Part shown: piece by piece, positions 48,146-56,503 of the stretch
Layout of the letters: each line of letters begins with the position of its first letter
How positions within the stretch are numbered: position 1 is the first letter of the stretch
Source of the DNA: Alcanivoracaceae bacterium
Lineage (GTDB): Bacteria > Pseudomonadota > Gammaproteobacteria > Xanthomonadales > Marinicellaceae
Length of the DNA: 64,000 nt
Direction: 5' to 3'
NCBI GenBank assembly: GCA_016744455.1
Contig: JADGEI010000007.1
Coordinates: forward strand, 62,001 to 126,000
Program-made: the position numbers and the translations under genes
The notes under the pieces: model-generated
What the model was told of the DNA's origin: nothing
Seen by the model: only the letters and a program-made list of their open reading frames with translations
Databases searched by the model: none

Positions 48146-48997
48146 TTAGTTTTGTTCTAACCACTGTTTAATATTTTTATTGACTTCAATTGGATAAGGT
48201 AATCCATCTTCAACACCAACATACAATAAACACATGTCTTGTCTTTTTTTGAATACACTGCGGTATTTATTTAGCCAAAAAGACAAGTGCTGGTAGAGCT
48301 CTTGTGTGCCTTCAATTTGTTCAAAAATTTTAGGGTGATTACTCAAAGTACCAACGACTTTTAAATTATTTTGGTACAAACCTGTTTCTGTCATTGCTCG
48401 TATTTGTGCAAAAATAAATTTTTCTTCTTCATTGAGTTTTTTATAATAATATGAAAAATATTTTTCATATTGTAAATCACGTGTAACATCTAATCGTGTA
48501 TTGATCAATTCAACTAATTCATTTCTTCTATTTACTTGAGCGACAAATGTTGTGTATGATTTTTCTTGATACTCTGCTATTGTATTGACTGCTTTGAGCA
48601 GGCGGTAGTTTTGATAATAGTTAAAACAAAAGAATAACCCCAATAGAAGCAATCCAATGAACAATATATTTGGTTTTCTTTTTCTTGCTGTATTTTCTAA
48701 TTTACAAACAAATTGATAACCGCGCCCATGTACGGTTTTTATGATGTTTTGCTTTAGCCCATCATCATTCAATGCTTTGCGAGCAGACTTGATATGATTA
48801 GTAATGGATGAATCTGATACAACCCTTTCTTTCCAAATATTATCAAGCAGTTCTTGGCGTGAAACAACTCGATGGTTATTTTCAATCAAATAAACAATAA
48901 CATTAAATACTTGAGGTTCTACAGCTATAGTATTACCATCCATTACTAAACTAAAATTAGTTGTATCTAGGGTGATTGTATTAAATTTATAAATCAA
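48146..48997 (-). CDS. ToxR/CadC-like membrane-bound winged-helix regulator
   Basis: The 283-residue protein has an N-terminal OmpR-type winged helix (MIYKFNTITLDTTNFSLVMDGNTIAVEPQVFNVIVYLIENNHRVVSRQELLDNIWKERVVSDSSITNHIKSARKAL...TVHGRGYQFVC), a basic stretch (ENTARKRK), one transmembrane helix (PNILFIGLLLLGLFFCFNYY) and a periplasmic or extracytoplasmic domain of about 155 residues. No phosphoreceiver is present, so it acts like ToxR or CadC, sensing directly across the membrane. It lies 240 bases upstream of the beta-helix cluster on the same strand and divergent to the hydrolase gene. Confidence 0.85.
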   Translation of the reverse strand: MIYKFNTITLDTTNFSLVMDGNTIAVEPQVFNVIVYLIENNHRVVSRQELLDNIWKERVVSDSSITNHIKSARKALNDDGLKQNIIKTVHGRGYQFVCKLENTARKRKPNILFIGLLLLGLFFCFNYYQNYRLLKAVNTIAEYQEKSYTTFVAQVNRRNELVELINTRLDVTRDLQYEKYFSYYYKKLNEEEKFIFAQIRAMTETGLYQNNLKVVGTLSNHPKIFEQIEGTQELYQHLSFWLNKYRSVFKKRQDMCLLYVGVEDGLPYPIEVNKNIKQWLEQN

Positions 48998-49146
48998 TTA
49001 AATTCTTGTGCTAATGTGGTTGTTCAAATCATACCAACATATGTAAATTTTCAGAAGGATAATTTAAGAAAATGTGACTTAGTTTAAAAATGGCTGCCTC
49101 ACTTAAATAAATATGTGACAGAATTGGCAAAAAGAAAAAAATGAGC

Positions 49147-49175
49147 TTTGAATTGACAATTCGTCACAATTCAAA
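49147..49175. promoter_or_regulatory. Inverted repeat before the secreted hydrolase
   Basis: TTTGAATTG - 11 bases - CAATTCAAA is a perfect 9-base inverted repeat in the intergenic region between the ToxR-like regulator and the hydrolase gene, ending 67 bases before the preferred start. It is an operator candidate for the neighbouring regulator. Confidence 0.45.
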
Positions 49176-49241
49176 ATTGTAGTGAGAATGGTTTCTTGTT
49201 ATATTTTTAGTATTAGAAATTTTATTATGGTCTTTAGCCTT

Positions 49242-51731
49242 ATGCCAAAGAAAACATGTCTTTTTTTAAGTTTTTTACTCTTTCTGAACGGTGCCTATGC
49301 TGGTATTCAAAATGAACAGATATTCAAAAACAGTTTAGAGGAGTTAAATACACTAAATTACCTAGCAGGTGTAAATGGTAGTATTAATGGTGTAGTCTTA
49401 CAAAGGGTAGAAAAAGGAAATGATGGTGTTTTAGTTAAGGCCGTTGCTAATAATGGTTTTGTTTTTGATCAATGGAGTGATAATTCTACGGGCAACCCGA
49501 GAATAGATACCAATATTCAGGGAGATATTACGGTAACAGCAAATTTTATCGCTAGCCCTTTTGGCCAAGATGGTGGTCATACTGTTGCCCAACCCTATCA
49601 AGAGCCGACAGAGCTAGCAACTCTTTATTATCCAACTGATGCGAGTATTGCTAATAAAGTTCCTGTGGTTTTTTTGACACCTGGTTTTGGTGGAATCGAG
49701 CCTAACCAATATGACACGCTTCTTCGATTTATTGCAAGCCATGGTTTTGCTGCTGTTTTTGTTGAAGATAACAACAAATTTGATTTTTCTTCGGTTGATA
49801 TGATTAATGATATTAGTGCGATGGTGGCTGATAAGGCTGAGATATTAGATACAACACGTATTGGTGTTTTTGGTCATTCGAGTGGAGGAGGTTATGCTTT
49901 TAATGTTTTAGATAAACTCAGTGACGTTCAAGGTTGGGGAAGTAACGGCCGTTTTTTATTTGTTAGTGAAGGATGGTTTGCTTTTGAAATGATGCAGATT
50001 GATATGCGAACATTACCAAGCAATACCAATGTTGTTATGCAACAATATGGACCAGGCGGTAACAGTCATGACAATGGTACTGACGCTAGAATTTTATTAA
50101 CAGAATTCTATTTGTTAGAGTCAATTGCAGAAGATAAAAAGGATTTTCAAGTTGATATATCTGGTGATCATGGTTCTCCTTATGGAGCTGGAGCTACGGC
50201 AGTCGATTTTGCAGAAATGGCACTTATACTGCAACCATTGGGAGCTTTGATGGAATACACCTTTGTTGATCCAAACAATCAAATAGCTCATGATGCTGCC
50301 CTCGAATTGGGTAGTGACGATCCCTACGCTGATGGCAATGGTATACAAGTTGTATTTCCGAGAGGAGATGATGTGAATATTCTGTACCCTTGTAACGGCT
50401 TTAATTTTACAGTTGAAGATATTGATTATTGTGATATAAAGGGCTATCCGTATTCAACACAGTTTGATTATCTTGCGACAAATAACAATACAGTGCAACC
50501 ATTTCTTGGTGGTACAGCTTCAATTGATTTAGAGTTTGGCACAACAATTACCCGTTTCACTGAGCGTTTATTACAGAATGACACGCCAACACAGAATGCA
50601 AATGGTGATAGATATCCACGAGGTAATCATCATCCGTACTCAAAAACCCAAGCATGGAATGCCGATATGACAATGATACGGATGAATTATCGAATTTATG
50701 ATGCCAATACATTTGAAGAAATACCTTTAACTACACAAAGTGGTAACTATCCACTGACCACTGCCACTTGGAGTTTAAGTGACTTATACAATATCAATGG
50801 CGCATTAAATGAACGTAAATGGTCAGCTATTGATCCCAATGTGTTCTACGGCGTTTATTTATCAGGAACCAATGGGCAACTCTGGAAAGGCACTATTGAT
50901 AGAGCCAATAATTTGGTTACTTATGGTGGAGGGCTGATTCACCACTTTGCTGGCGACTATGACAAATTCTCTCTGGGTAAATTTGAGGGCAATATCGACT
51001 TCAATGACCAATATGTTGCACTGGTTGGAAGAAAAAATGGTGGCACATTTATTACAGTTATTGTATATGACATGATAAACAATACTTTTGTTGAGAAAGA
51101 CTTTGATGGCACTAAAGGCAATGCCTTGGTTAATTGGACGGATAACCCAGTTCCACAAGAGTTTGATTGGGTTTCAGTTTCACCTCTTGGTAGCCATATA
51201 ATTATGAGCACCAGTGGGAATCTAGAACAATATGACATGAACTTAAACTATATAGGTCAACTTTCAGACCATGCCACCCATGGAGATATGGGTATTGCGC
51301 AAAATGGGGAAGAAGTTTTTGTGAACTTTCAATTTAATGCACCACAAGGAATTTATGCTTATAGATTACAAAAATTTGCCGAAGGAGAACCAGCAAATGT
51401 CTATCACCACCAACTGTTGCCTGAAAAATACAATGGTGGTCATGTTTCATGTAGAAATTACCAACGACCAGGATGGTGTTATTTAAGTACTGTGGCGGAG
51501 GGTCACCGTGAAGTAACTGCACTTAGGATTAATTTTGCAGACATGGGTCTAAATGTAGTTAACCGTTTTGCGCAAACTCATACTTATACAGAAAATGATG
51601 GTTCTTCTATGGGATCACTCGGTGGAGTCAGTCCTGATGGTAAACGCGTATTGTTTTTTACCGATTGGGAAGAAAGTCCACTGGATTATTACGATAGAGA
51701 TACTTATCACGTTCAAAAACTTAACCAATAA
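49242..51731 (+). CDS. Secreted alpha/beta hydrolase with InlB-like repeat and propeller-like C-terminus
   Basis: I prefer ATG 49242 because it gives a textbook signal peptide (MPKKTCLFLSFLLFLNGAYA) and 829 residues; the ORF-track start is 20 codons upstream and the ribosome sites are all weak. After the signal comes a divergent InlB B-repeat-type module (GSINGVVLQRVEKGNDGVLVKAVANNGFVFDQWSDNSTGNP...ITVTANF), then a dienelactone-hydrolase/PET-hydrolase-like fold with VPVVFLTPGFGG (oxyanion region) and nucleophile GHSSGGG. The C-terminal half has repeating beta blades (VFYGVYLSGTNGQLWKGTIDR; VSPLGSHIIMSTSGNLEQYDMNLNYIG; VSPDGKRVLFFTDW) like a propeller. It lacks the F-x-N-G-F-E tag. Ester or polyester substrate inferred. 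Confidence 0.78.
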   Translation: MPKKTCLFLSFLLFLNGAYAGIQNEQIFKNSLEELNTLNYLAGVNGSINGVVLQRVEKGNDGVLVKAVANNGFVFDQWSDNSTGNPRIDTNIQGDITVTANFIASPFGQDGGHTVAQPYQEPTELATLYYPTDASIANKVPVVFLTPGFGGIEPNQYDTLLRFIASHGFAAVFVEDNNKFDFSSVDMINDISAMVADKAEILDTTRIGVFGHSSGGGYAFNVLDKLSDVQGWGSNGRFLFVSEGWFAFEMMQIDMRTLPSNTNVVMQQYGPGGNSHDNGTDARILLTEFYLLESIAEDKKDFQVDISGDHGSPYGAGATAVDFAEMALILQPLGALMEYTFVDPNNQIAHDAALELGSDDPYADGNGIQVVFPRGDDVNILYPCNGFNFTVEDIDYCDIKGYPYSTQFDYLATNNNTVQPFLGGTASIDLEFGTTITRFTERLLQNDTPTQNANGDRYPRGNHHPYSKTQAWNADMTMIRMNYRIYDANTFEEIPLTTQSGNYPLTTATWSLSDLYNINGALNERKWSAIDPNVFYGVYLSGTNGQLWKGTIDRANNLVTYGGGLIHHFAGDYDKFSLGKFEGNIDFNDQYVALVGRKNGGTFITVIVYDMINNTFVEKDFDGTKGNALVNWTDNPVPQEFDWVSVSPLGSHIIMSTSGNLEQYDMNLNYIGQLSDHATHGDMGIAQNGEEVFVNFQFNAPQGIYAYRLQKFAEGEPANVYHHQLLPEKYNGGHVSCRNYQRPGWCYLSTVAEGHREVTALRINFADMGLNVVNRFAQTHTYTENDGSSMGSLGGVSPDGKRVLFFTDWEESPLDYYDRDTYHVQKLNQ

Positions 51732-52932
51732 AAATGCGTTGAACACGATTCATGCCCTGCCAATAGCACAAGTCAGCTGGATGTTTGATATTCCATAAGA
51801 CTAAATTTGCTTTTTTGCCAAACTCAATGCTACCAACATCATCTTCAATCCCTAATGCCATGGCAGCATTGATGGTGACACCCTTGAGTACTTCCTCTGG
51901 TGTTAAGGAAAACTCTACACAGGCTTTATTCATCGTCGTTAATAAAGAGCTACTTGGTGCTGTTCCAGGATTACAATCAGTAGAAATTGCCATAGGAATT
52001 TGCCGTTTTCTAAAGGCATCAATGGGAGGCAACTTAGTTTCTTTAAGAATATAAAAAGCATAAGGCAGTAATACAGCAACCGTGCCAGATTCTTGCATGG
52101 CATTGGCACTTTTAATACTAGTATATTCAACATGATCAGCGGATAAGCCGGCGTATTCTGCCACCAGAGCAGCACCATTTAAATCACTCAATTGATCAGC
52201 ATGTAATTTGACAGGTAACCCCCAACGCACAGCGGCGTCAAATACACGTTTGGTTTGGTCATAACTAAAGCCGATACCTTCACAGAATGCATCGACACAA
52301 TCTGCCATCTTTAACTCTGCAATTTTAGGTATGATTTCTGAGCAAACCACATCCACATAACCATCGGCATTGTCTTTGTATTCAGGCGGTACGGCATGAG
52401 CAGCTAGTAGTGTGAGTTTGATTTGAATATTATGTTCTTCGCCTAATTTTTTTGCGACGTGCAACATTTTTAATTCTGTTGCTAGATCCAAGCCGTACCC
52501 CGATTTAATTTCTACAGTGGTGACACCTTCACTAACCAATGCTAAAAATCGTGGCAAAGATTGCTGGTACAACTCCTCAAAACTGGCCTCACGAGTAGCT
52601 CTTACAGTGGATAATATGCCACCACCTTTACGAGCAATTTCCTCATAAGCCACACCATTTAAGCGTTGCTCAAATTCATCAGCTCTATTTCCAGCAAAAA
52701 CCAAATGAGTATGACAATCAATTAAACCGGGAGTAACTAAACAGCCTTGGGCATCTACAACCTCTTTTGCTAAAGTTTCAATGCTATTTTTTATACCTGT
52801 CGTGGTTCCCAACCATTCAATTCGGCCATTTAAAATGCCAACTGCGCCATCAGTTAACATTCCATAAGTACGTGAACCATCTGCCATGGTTGCTAAATTG
52901 GCATTAATAATCAGTGTATCCCACTTAAACAT
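51721..52932 (-). CDS. hutI: Imidazolonepropionase
   Basis: The 403-residue amidohydrolase opens 4-imidazolone-5-propionate in histidine breakdown. Motifs: GLIDCHTHLVFAGNRADEFEQRLNGVAYEEIARKGGGI (metal HxH and substrate loop), KSGYGLDLATELKML, LLAAHAVPPEYK, LHADQLSD, SADHVEYT and STDCNPGTAPSSSL. The length and motifs are normal. It is convergent with the hydrolase gene (last 11 bases overlap) and has no hutH, hutU or hutC beside it. Confidence 0.95.
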   Translation of the reverse strand: MFKWDTLIINANLATMADGSRTYGMLTDGAVGILNGRIEWLGTTTGIKNSIETLAKEVVDAQGCLVTPGLIDCHTHLVFAGNRADEFEQRLNGVAYEEIARKGGGILSTVRATREASFEELYQQSLPRFLALVSEGVTTVEIKSGYGLDLATELKMLHVAKKLGEEHNIQIKLTLLAAHAVPPEYKDNADGYVDVVCSEIIPKIAELKMADCVDAFCEGIGFSYDQTKRVFDAAVRWGLPVKLHADQLSDLNGAALVAEYAGLSADHVEYTSIKSANAMQESGTVAVLLPYAFYILKETKLPPIDAFRKRQIPMAISTDCNPGTAPSSSLLTTMNKACVEFSLTPEEVLKGVTINAAMALGIEDDVGSIEFGKKANLVLWNIKHPADLCYWQGMNRVQRIFIG

Positions 52933-52956
52933 ATGTCAAATCAGTCAATTTAAAAA

Positions 52957-53109
52957 CTAATTATACGAAAAGAGGGTTAAGCTTGCACCTGAATTTTGTA
53001 ATCTAGTGTTTGCAATATCAGTTTTGGCACAATTAGCTTTGAGTAAACAAAATATTTGGTTTCTTTCTTCTTGGGTAAGGTATGTATAATGATTCATTTG
53101 CAATCTCAT
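52957..53109 (-). pseudogene. N-terminal fragment of an IS30-family transposase
   Basis: The minus strand reads MNHYTYLTQEERNQIFCLLKANCAKTDIAN before losing similarity. This matches the opening helix-turn-helix of IS30 transposases (YxxLTxEERxQIxxLxKAGxSxxEIA). Only about 30 codons remain recognisable; the frame then ends at TAG and hutI follows intact. The fragment is the 5' end of a minus-strand element, the end that faces the RloA/RloB genes. Confidence 0.8.
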
Positions 53110-53395
53110 TTTTCAAGAGTTCGTTTATATTTTTACTCATTGCCCAACCCTAACATCACGGTATCTATTAAGTATAGCTGAAATTATTAAATAATTCCCT
53201 ACTTGCCTCTAATTTGAAAATAAAGTATAAATTAACTTTGTAAAATACATGAATAGATTTATCTTTAAATGTGATTAAATGGCAATAATTGACAATTAAT
53301 GTCAAATATAGCTTTTTATTTAGCTAGCGAACTTATTTTATTGATTTTCAAATATTCTGGAGTAATATTAATTTAAGAAAAGAGGATATATAATC
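53110..53395. other. Non-coding leader before the AAA ATPase gene
   Basis: About 285 A/T-rich bases without a credible ORF. AATTGACAATTAATGTCAAAT near 53288 contains a small inverted TTGAC/GTCAA pair and could be promoter or operator of the defence pair; GAGG lies about ten bases before its ATG. No IS terminal repeat could be assigned by eye. Confidence 0.4.
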
Positions 53396-54670
53396 ATGCT
53401 AATTGAATTTACTGTAAAAAATTACCGTTCAATTAAAGAAGAACAAACATTAAGTCTTGTTAAGAATAAAGACGAGAAACGAAATGGTTTTGCTCCAGAC
53501 ATTCCACAAAGTATCGCATTGACAAGTAGCGCTGTTATTTATGGTGCAAATGCTGCTGGCAAGTCAAACCTAATAGATGCTTTGGCTTTTATGGATAACA
53601 TGGTTCGCAAGTCTGCAACCTCAAAACAGCAAGGTGATAAAATTCAAGTCACACCTTTTTTATTTGATGCTAAAACCACACAAGAATCATCTGAATTTGA
53701 GCTTGTATTTATTTCTGAAGGTGTTAAATTTCAATACGGATTTTCTTTAGACAAAGAAAAAGTACTTGAAGAATGGTTAATTGCCTATCCTAAAGGAAGA
53801 CCTCAAGAGTGGTTTTCACGTATTTATAATGCAAAAAATAACAAAAGTGAATATAAATTTGGCAATCATTTATCTGGTCAAAAACAGGTATGGAAAAATG
53901 CAACACGAAATAATGCTCTATTTTTATCAACAGCTATTCAATTAAATAGTGAACAGCTTCAACCTATTTTTAATTGGTTTCAATCTAAATTCTTGATCAT
54001 TAATAGCTCTGAAATAAGTCCAAATTTCACACTAGAGCATTGCGATACAAACAATCATAAAGAGTTGATTCTTCAATTTTTGCAATCTGTCAATATTGAG
54101 ATTCATAATATTGAAATTAAGAAAGAACAATTTGATCCTTCACACCTGCCAAGAGATATGCCAACTTCTGTTAAAGAAATTTATATTAATAAGCTAACTG
54201 GTAAGGAGGTTATTAAAGAGGTTAAATCAATCCATAAAACGCAAAATGGAGACTTAGTTTCTTTAGATTTGGAGGAAGAGTCTGAAGGCACACAAAAGTT
54301 TTTTTCATTATCCGGACTATGGCTTGAAGCTTTGAGGAAAGGTTATGTAATTGTTATTGATGAATTGCACAATAGTTTGCATCCTAAACTAGTCAAACAT
54401 TTGGTTGAGTTATTTCACAATGTAAAAACCAATCCAAATAATGCGCAATTAATTTTTACAACCCATGATACCTCAATTTTGAATCAATATGTCTTTACCC
54501 GTGATCAAATTTGGTTTTGTGAAAAAGATGAATCGCAAGCAACTATAGTGTATCCATTAACAGATTTTAGTCCAAGAAAAGGGCGAGATAACCTTGAGCA
54601 AAGATATATGTCCGGTCGATATGGTGGTATCCCGTTTATTAAGGAGTTTGAACTAATCAAGGAAGCATAA
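53396..54670 (+). CDS. RloA/AbiLi-like AAA ATPase (anti-phage defence)
   Basis: The 424-residue protein is an AAA15/OLD-like ABC-type ATPase: MLIEFTVKNYRSIKEEQTLSLV opening, Walker A YGANAAGKSNLIDAL (about residues 49-63), a long insertion, a degenerate ABC signature region (LEEESEGTQKFFSLSGLW), Walker B VIVIDELHNSLHPKL and the H-switch FTTHDTSIL. It is followed two bases after its stop by an RloB-family gene. This pairing is the RloAB/AbiL arrangement known from restriction-linked ORFs and from lactococcal abortive infection. The cytoplasmic ATPase is thought to sense infection; the trigger is unknown. Confidence 0.85.
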   Translation: MLIEFTVKNYRSIKEEQTLSLVKNKDEKRNGFAPDIPQSIALTSSAVIYGANAAGKSNLIDALAFMDNMVRKSATSKQQGDKIQVTPFLFDAKTTQESSEFELVFISEGVKFQYGFSLDKEKVLEEWLIAYPKGRPQEWFSRIYNAKNNKSEYKFGNHLSGQKQVWKNATRNNALFLSTAIQLNSEQLQPIFNWFQSKFLIINSSEISPNFTLEHCDTNNHKELILQFLQSVNIEIHNIEIKKEQFDPSHLPRDMPTSVKEIYINKLTGKEVIKEVKSIHKTQNGDLVSLDLEEESEGTQKFFSLSGLWLEALRKGYVIVIDELHNSLHPKLVKHLVELFHNVKTNPNNAQLIFTTHDTSILNQYVFTRDQIWFCEKDESQATIVYPLTDFSPRKGRDNLEQRYMSGRYGGIPFIKEFELIKEA

Positions 54671-54672
54671 CT

Positions 54673-55317
54673 ATGGGAAGCGATAATTTATTTCATAAAA
54701 GAAAAACAAGGAGCAACCAAAGGAAAAAATCGTCTCGCAAAGAATACGATAAAGTTTTGATTGTTTGTGAAGATTCAAAATCTGCACCCAATTATTTTGT
54801 TGGGCTAATAAGCCATTATAAAATAAGCAGTGCAAATGTTACCGTCGATGGTAGTTGTGAGTCAAGCCCGAAATGTGTTTTTGAATACGCCGAAAAACTA
54901 TTTAATGATGAAAAGGGAAAAGGAGATTCATACGATAGAGTTTATTGTGTAATTGATAAAGATTCACATGAAACTTACGATGAAACAATTTTAAAAATTA
55001 AAAGTAAAAAATATTTTTATTTAGCTAGCGCTATACCATGCTTTGAGTACTGGATATTATTACATTTTAAATATACAACCAGTCCTTATTCAAAAAAAGG
55101 CAATTCAAGCATTGGTAATGAAGTATTAAAAGAGCTAAAACAATATATGCCAAATTACGAAAAAGGCGATAAGAATATTTTTCTAGCTACATTAAAAAAT
55201 TTGGACTTTGCTATTAATAATGCAAGTCATTCATTAAAGCAATTAGAACAAACTGGAACTGACAATCCTTCGACCAATGTTCATGAGCTTGTTGAATATT
55301 TACGCAATATTAAATAA
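54673..55317 (+). CDS. RloB-family effector-like protein
   Basis: The 214-residue RloB-domain protein has a very basic N-terminus (HKRKTRSNQRKKSSRKEYDK), then VLIVCEDSKSAPNYFVGLISHY, the RloB/TOPRIM-like E-D-S-x-x-x-x-x-Y-F start, VYCVIDKDSHETYDE (acidic D-x-D metal-binding type motif) and the characteristic ASAIPCFEYWILLHFKYTTSPY. This layout suggests a TOPRIM-like nuclease acting with the ATPase upstream. It follows that gene after two bases, so both are surely co-translated. Toxicity is inferred from the AbiLii analogy. Confidence 0.85.
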   Translation: MGSDNLFHKRKTRSNQRKKSSRKEYDKVLIVCEDSKSAPNYFVGLISHYKISSANVTVDGSCESSPKCVFEYAEKLFNDEKGKGDSYDRVYCVIDKDSHETYDETILKIKSKKYFYLASAIPCFEYWILLHFKYTTSPYSKKGNSSIGNEVLKELKQYMPNYEKGDKNIFLATLKNLDFAINNASHSLKQLEQTGTDNPSTNVHELVEYLRNIK

Positions 55318-55437
55318 GCAAGCAGGTTGAATTTCTAAATGTGAAGCTTTCGAAAGGCTTTAGTCAATAGCTTAAGGAGTCCTAGTGCAACCTTCAATAT
55401 TATCTAGTTATTTTCTTAAATAACCATTAATCAAAGT

Positions 55438-55805
55438 TTAATAAGGAATTTTCTGTTCTGAAGCAGGTTTTTTTAAATAGAGAATAATATCATTATCAAA
55501 TCTCTTGGGTTCAATTTTGAAGTGCAACATTCCAGTCTCTAGATTTTCTTCAAGCGGAGTTAGAAACCCTAACTTTTTTCTAGGACGATTTTTTAAGTTG
55601 TCTCTAACTACCTGGACTTCATCATCAGTAAGTTGATCAAACCTCGTCGATTTAGGAAAAAAATGCCGGATTAAACTATTGGTATTTTCATTTGTACGCG
55701 TTCCCAAGAATAATTTGGTTTGGCGAAATAAACTTGTATTCCAATTGTTTGGGTAATATTTTCATGTTTGGCAAACTCGAGACCATTGTCTAGAGTCAGA
55801 GAAAT
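55438..55805 (-). pseudogene. C-terminal fragment of an IS30-family transposase, frameshifted
   Basis: The minus strand reads SLTLDNGLEFAKHENITQTIGIQVYFAKPNYSWE in one frame and, after loss of one base in the codon for the glycine of WERGTNENTN, continues as GTRTNENTNSLIRHFFPKSTRFDQLTDDEVQVVRDNLKNRPRKKLGFLTPLE in the next. Together these are the DDE catalytic core of IS30 transposases (TxDNGxEFAxHE, YFAKPYxSWERGTNENxNGLIRQYFPK, NxRPRKxLGFxTP). The ORF-track entry 55438..55707 is the second part only. It is the 3' end of a minus-strand element, again the end facing RloA/RloB. Confidence 0.88.
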
Positions 55806-56440
55806 ATACAGGGGAATATACAGAAATACTCATTATATTATGCCACCATATAGAAAGGCTCGTCGCATACAGTGAGTGACAATGTGATAGTCGGGCGTGG
55901 TTCAATAGGTATGAGTTGTTTTACTACAGGCGTCCTGCCTACCGCCACTTCGTGGTCAGTCTACGAGTGTTCAATTTGTACCTAACAATTTAGTCTTGGT
56001 AAAGTCATGATTGTCTTCTTGTTAAGCTGCTATTATACAAAATTCATGCCAAATAATATGAAGGGGAACTACTTTGTGTCTTGTATGATGTTTCCTATGG
56101 GTGTATATCCAGTGTATTGGCGGCACTCTTGTAACTATTCTTGTTATGAGTTTTTGAGGCTATGCCTAAGATACTGTTCGCAATTGTGGATGTTAAAGTA
56201 AGGGATAAGTGTTAGTCTGACCCACAGATTTTTTTTAATCTAAGAGTATATTGCAACATTTCTTTCCCTTTATTCAATTGTCATTGAATAGTGTAATCTA
56301 AACAAAAATATTTTTCTTAATTACACAATTCTTACATGGCTGCGCATTCGAAGTTGTTTTTCCAGGAGAATTCGTTACTAAGTGTTTTTATATAGAAGAA
56401 CTATGTTCTATAAAAACTATCATAACGATAAAAATATACT
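55806..56440. other. Gene-poor stretch right of the IS30 fragment with a small GC-rich hairpin pair
   Basis: About 630 bases with no credible gene; the 64-residue ORF at 56007 is cysteine/tyrosine-rich and unlike a protein. At 55925-55960 the composition jumps in GC, with AGGC-GTCCT-GCCT and CCAC-TTC-GTGG hairpins side by side, like a REP-type doublet or an element end. The rest looks like decayed mobile-element sequence. Confidence 0.45.
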
Positions 56441-56470
56441 GTTTTACATAACGTTAGATGTCCTTATAAT
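56397..56470 (+). promoter_or_regulatory. Promoter and palindrome upstream of the 1-Cys peroxiredoxin
   Basis: TTTACA (56443-56448) and a perfect TATAAT (56465-56470) are separated by 16 bases and make a good sigma70 promoter with a start near 56477. Upstream, AGAAC-TAT-GTTCT (56397-56409) sits in a run of ATAG/CTAT tetranucleotides spaced by 3-5 bases, reminiscent of but not equal to an OxyR site (ATAG-N7-CTAT). Confidence 0.55.
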
Positions 56471-56503
56471 AGAAGCCTAATTACATTATAACAGGTAAAT
56501 ATT

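Noticed and set aside
52957-55805. A single IS30 transposase gene interrupted by RloA/RloB
   Set aside because: Both fragments are on the minus strand, but the N-terminal part lies left of the C-terminal part, the wrong order for one interrupted gene.
55980-56030. Integron attC-like cores (ACCTAAC at about 55980 and GTTAAGC at about 56022)
   Set aside because: The cores fit RYYYAAC and GTTRRRY, but they are too close together and no imperfect palindrome lies between them.
56007-56201. 64-codon ORF right of the IS30 fragment
   Set aside because: Cysteine- and tyrosine-rich, no ribosome site, no similarity I can see.
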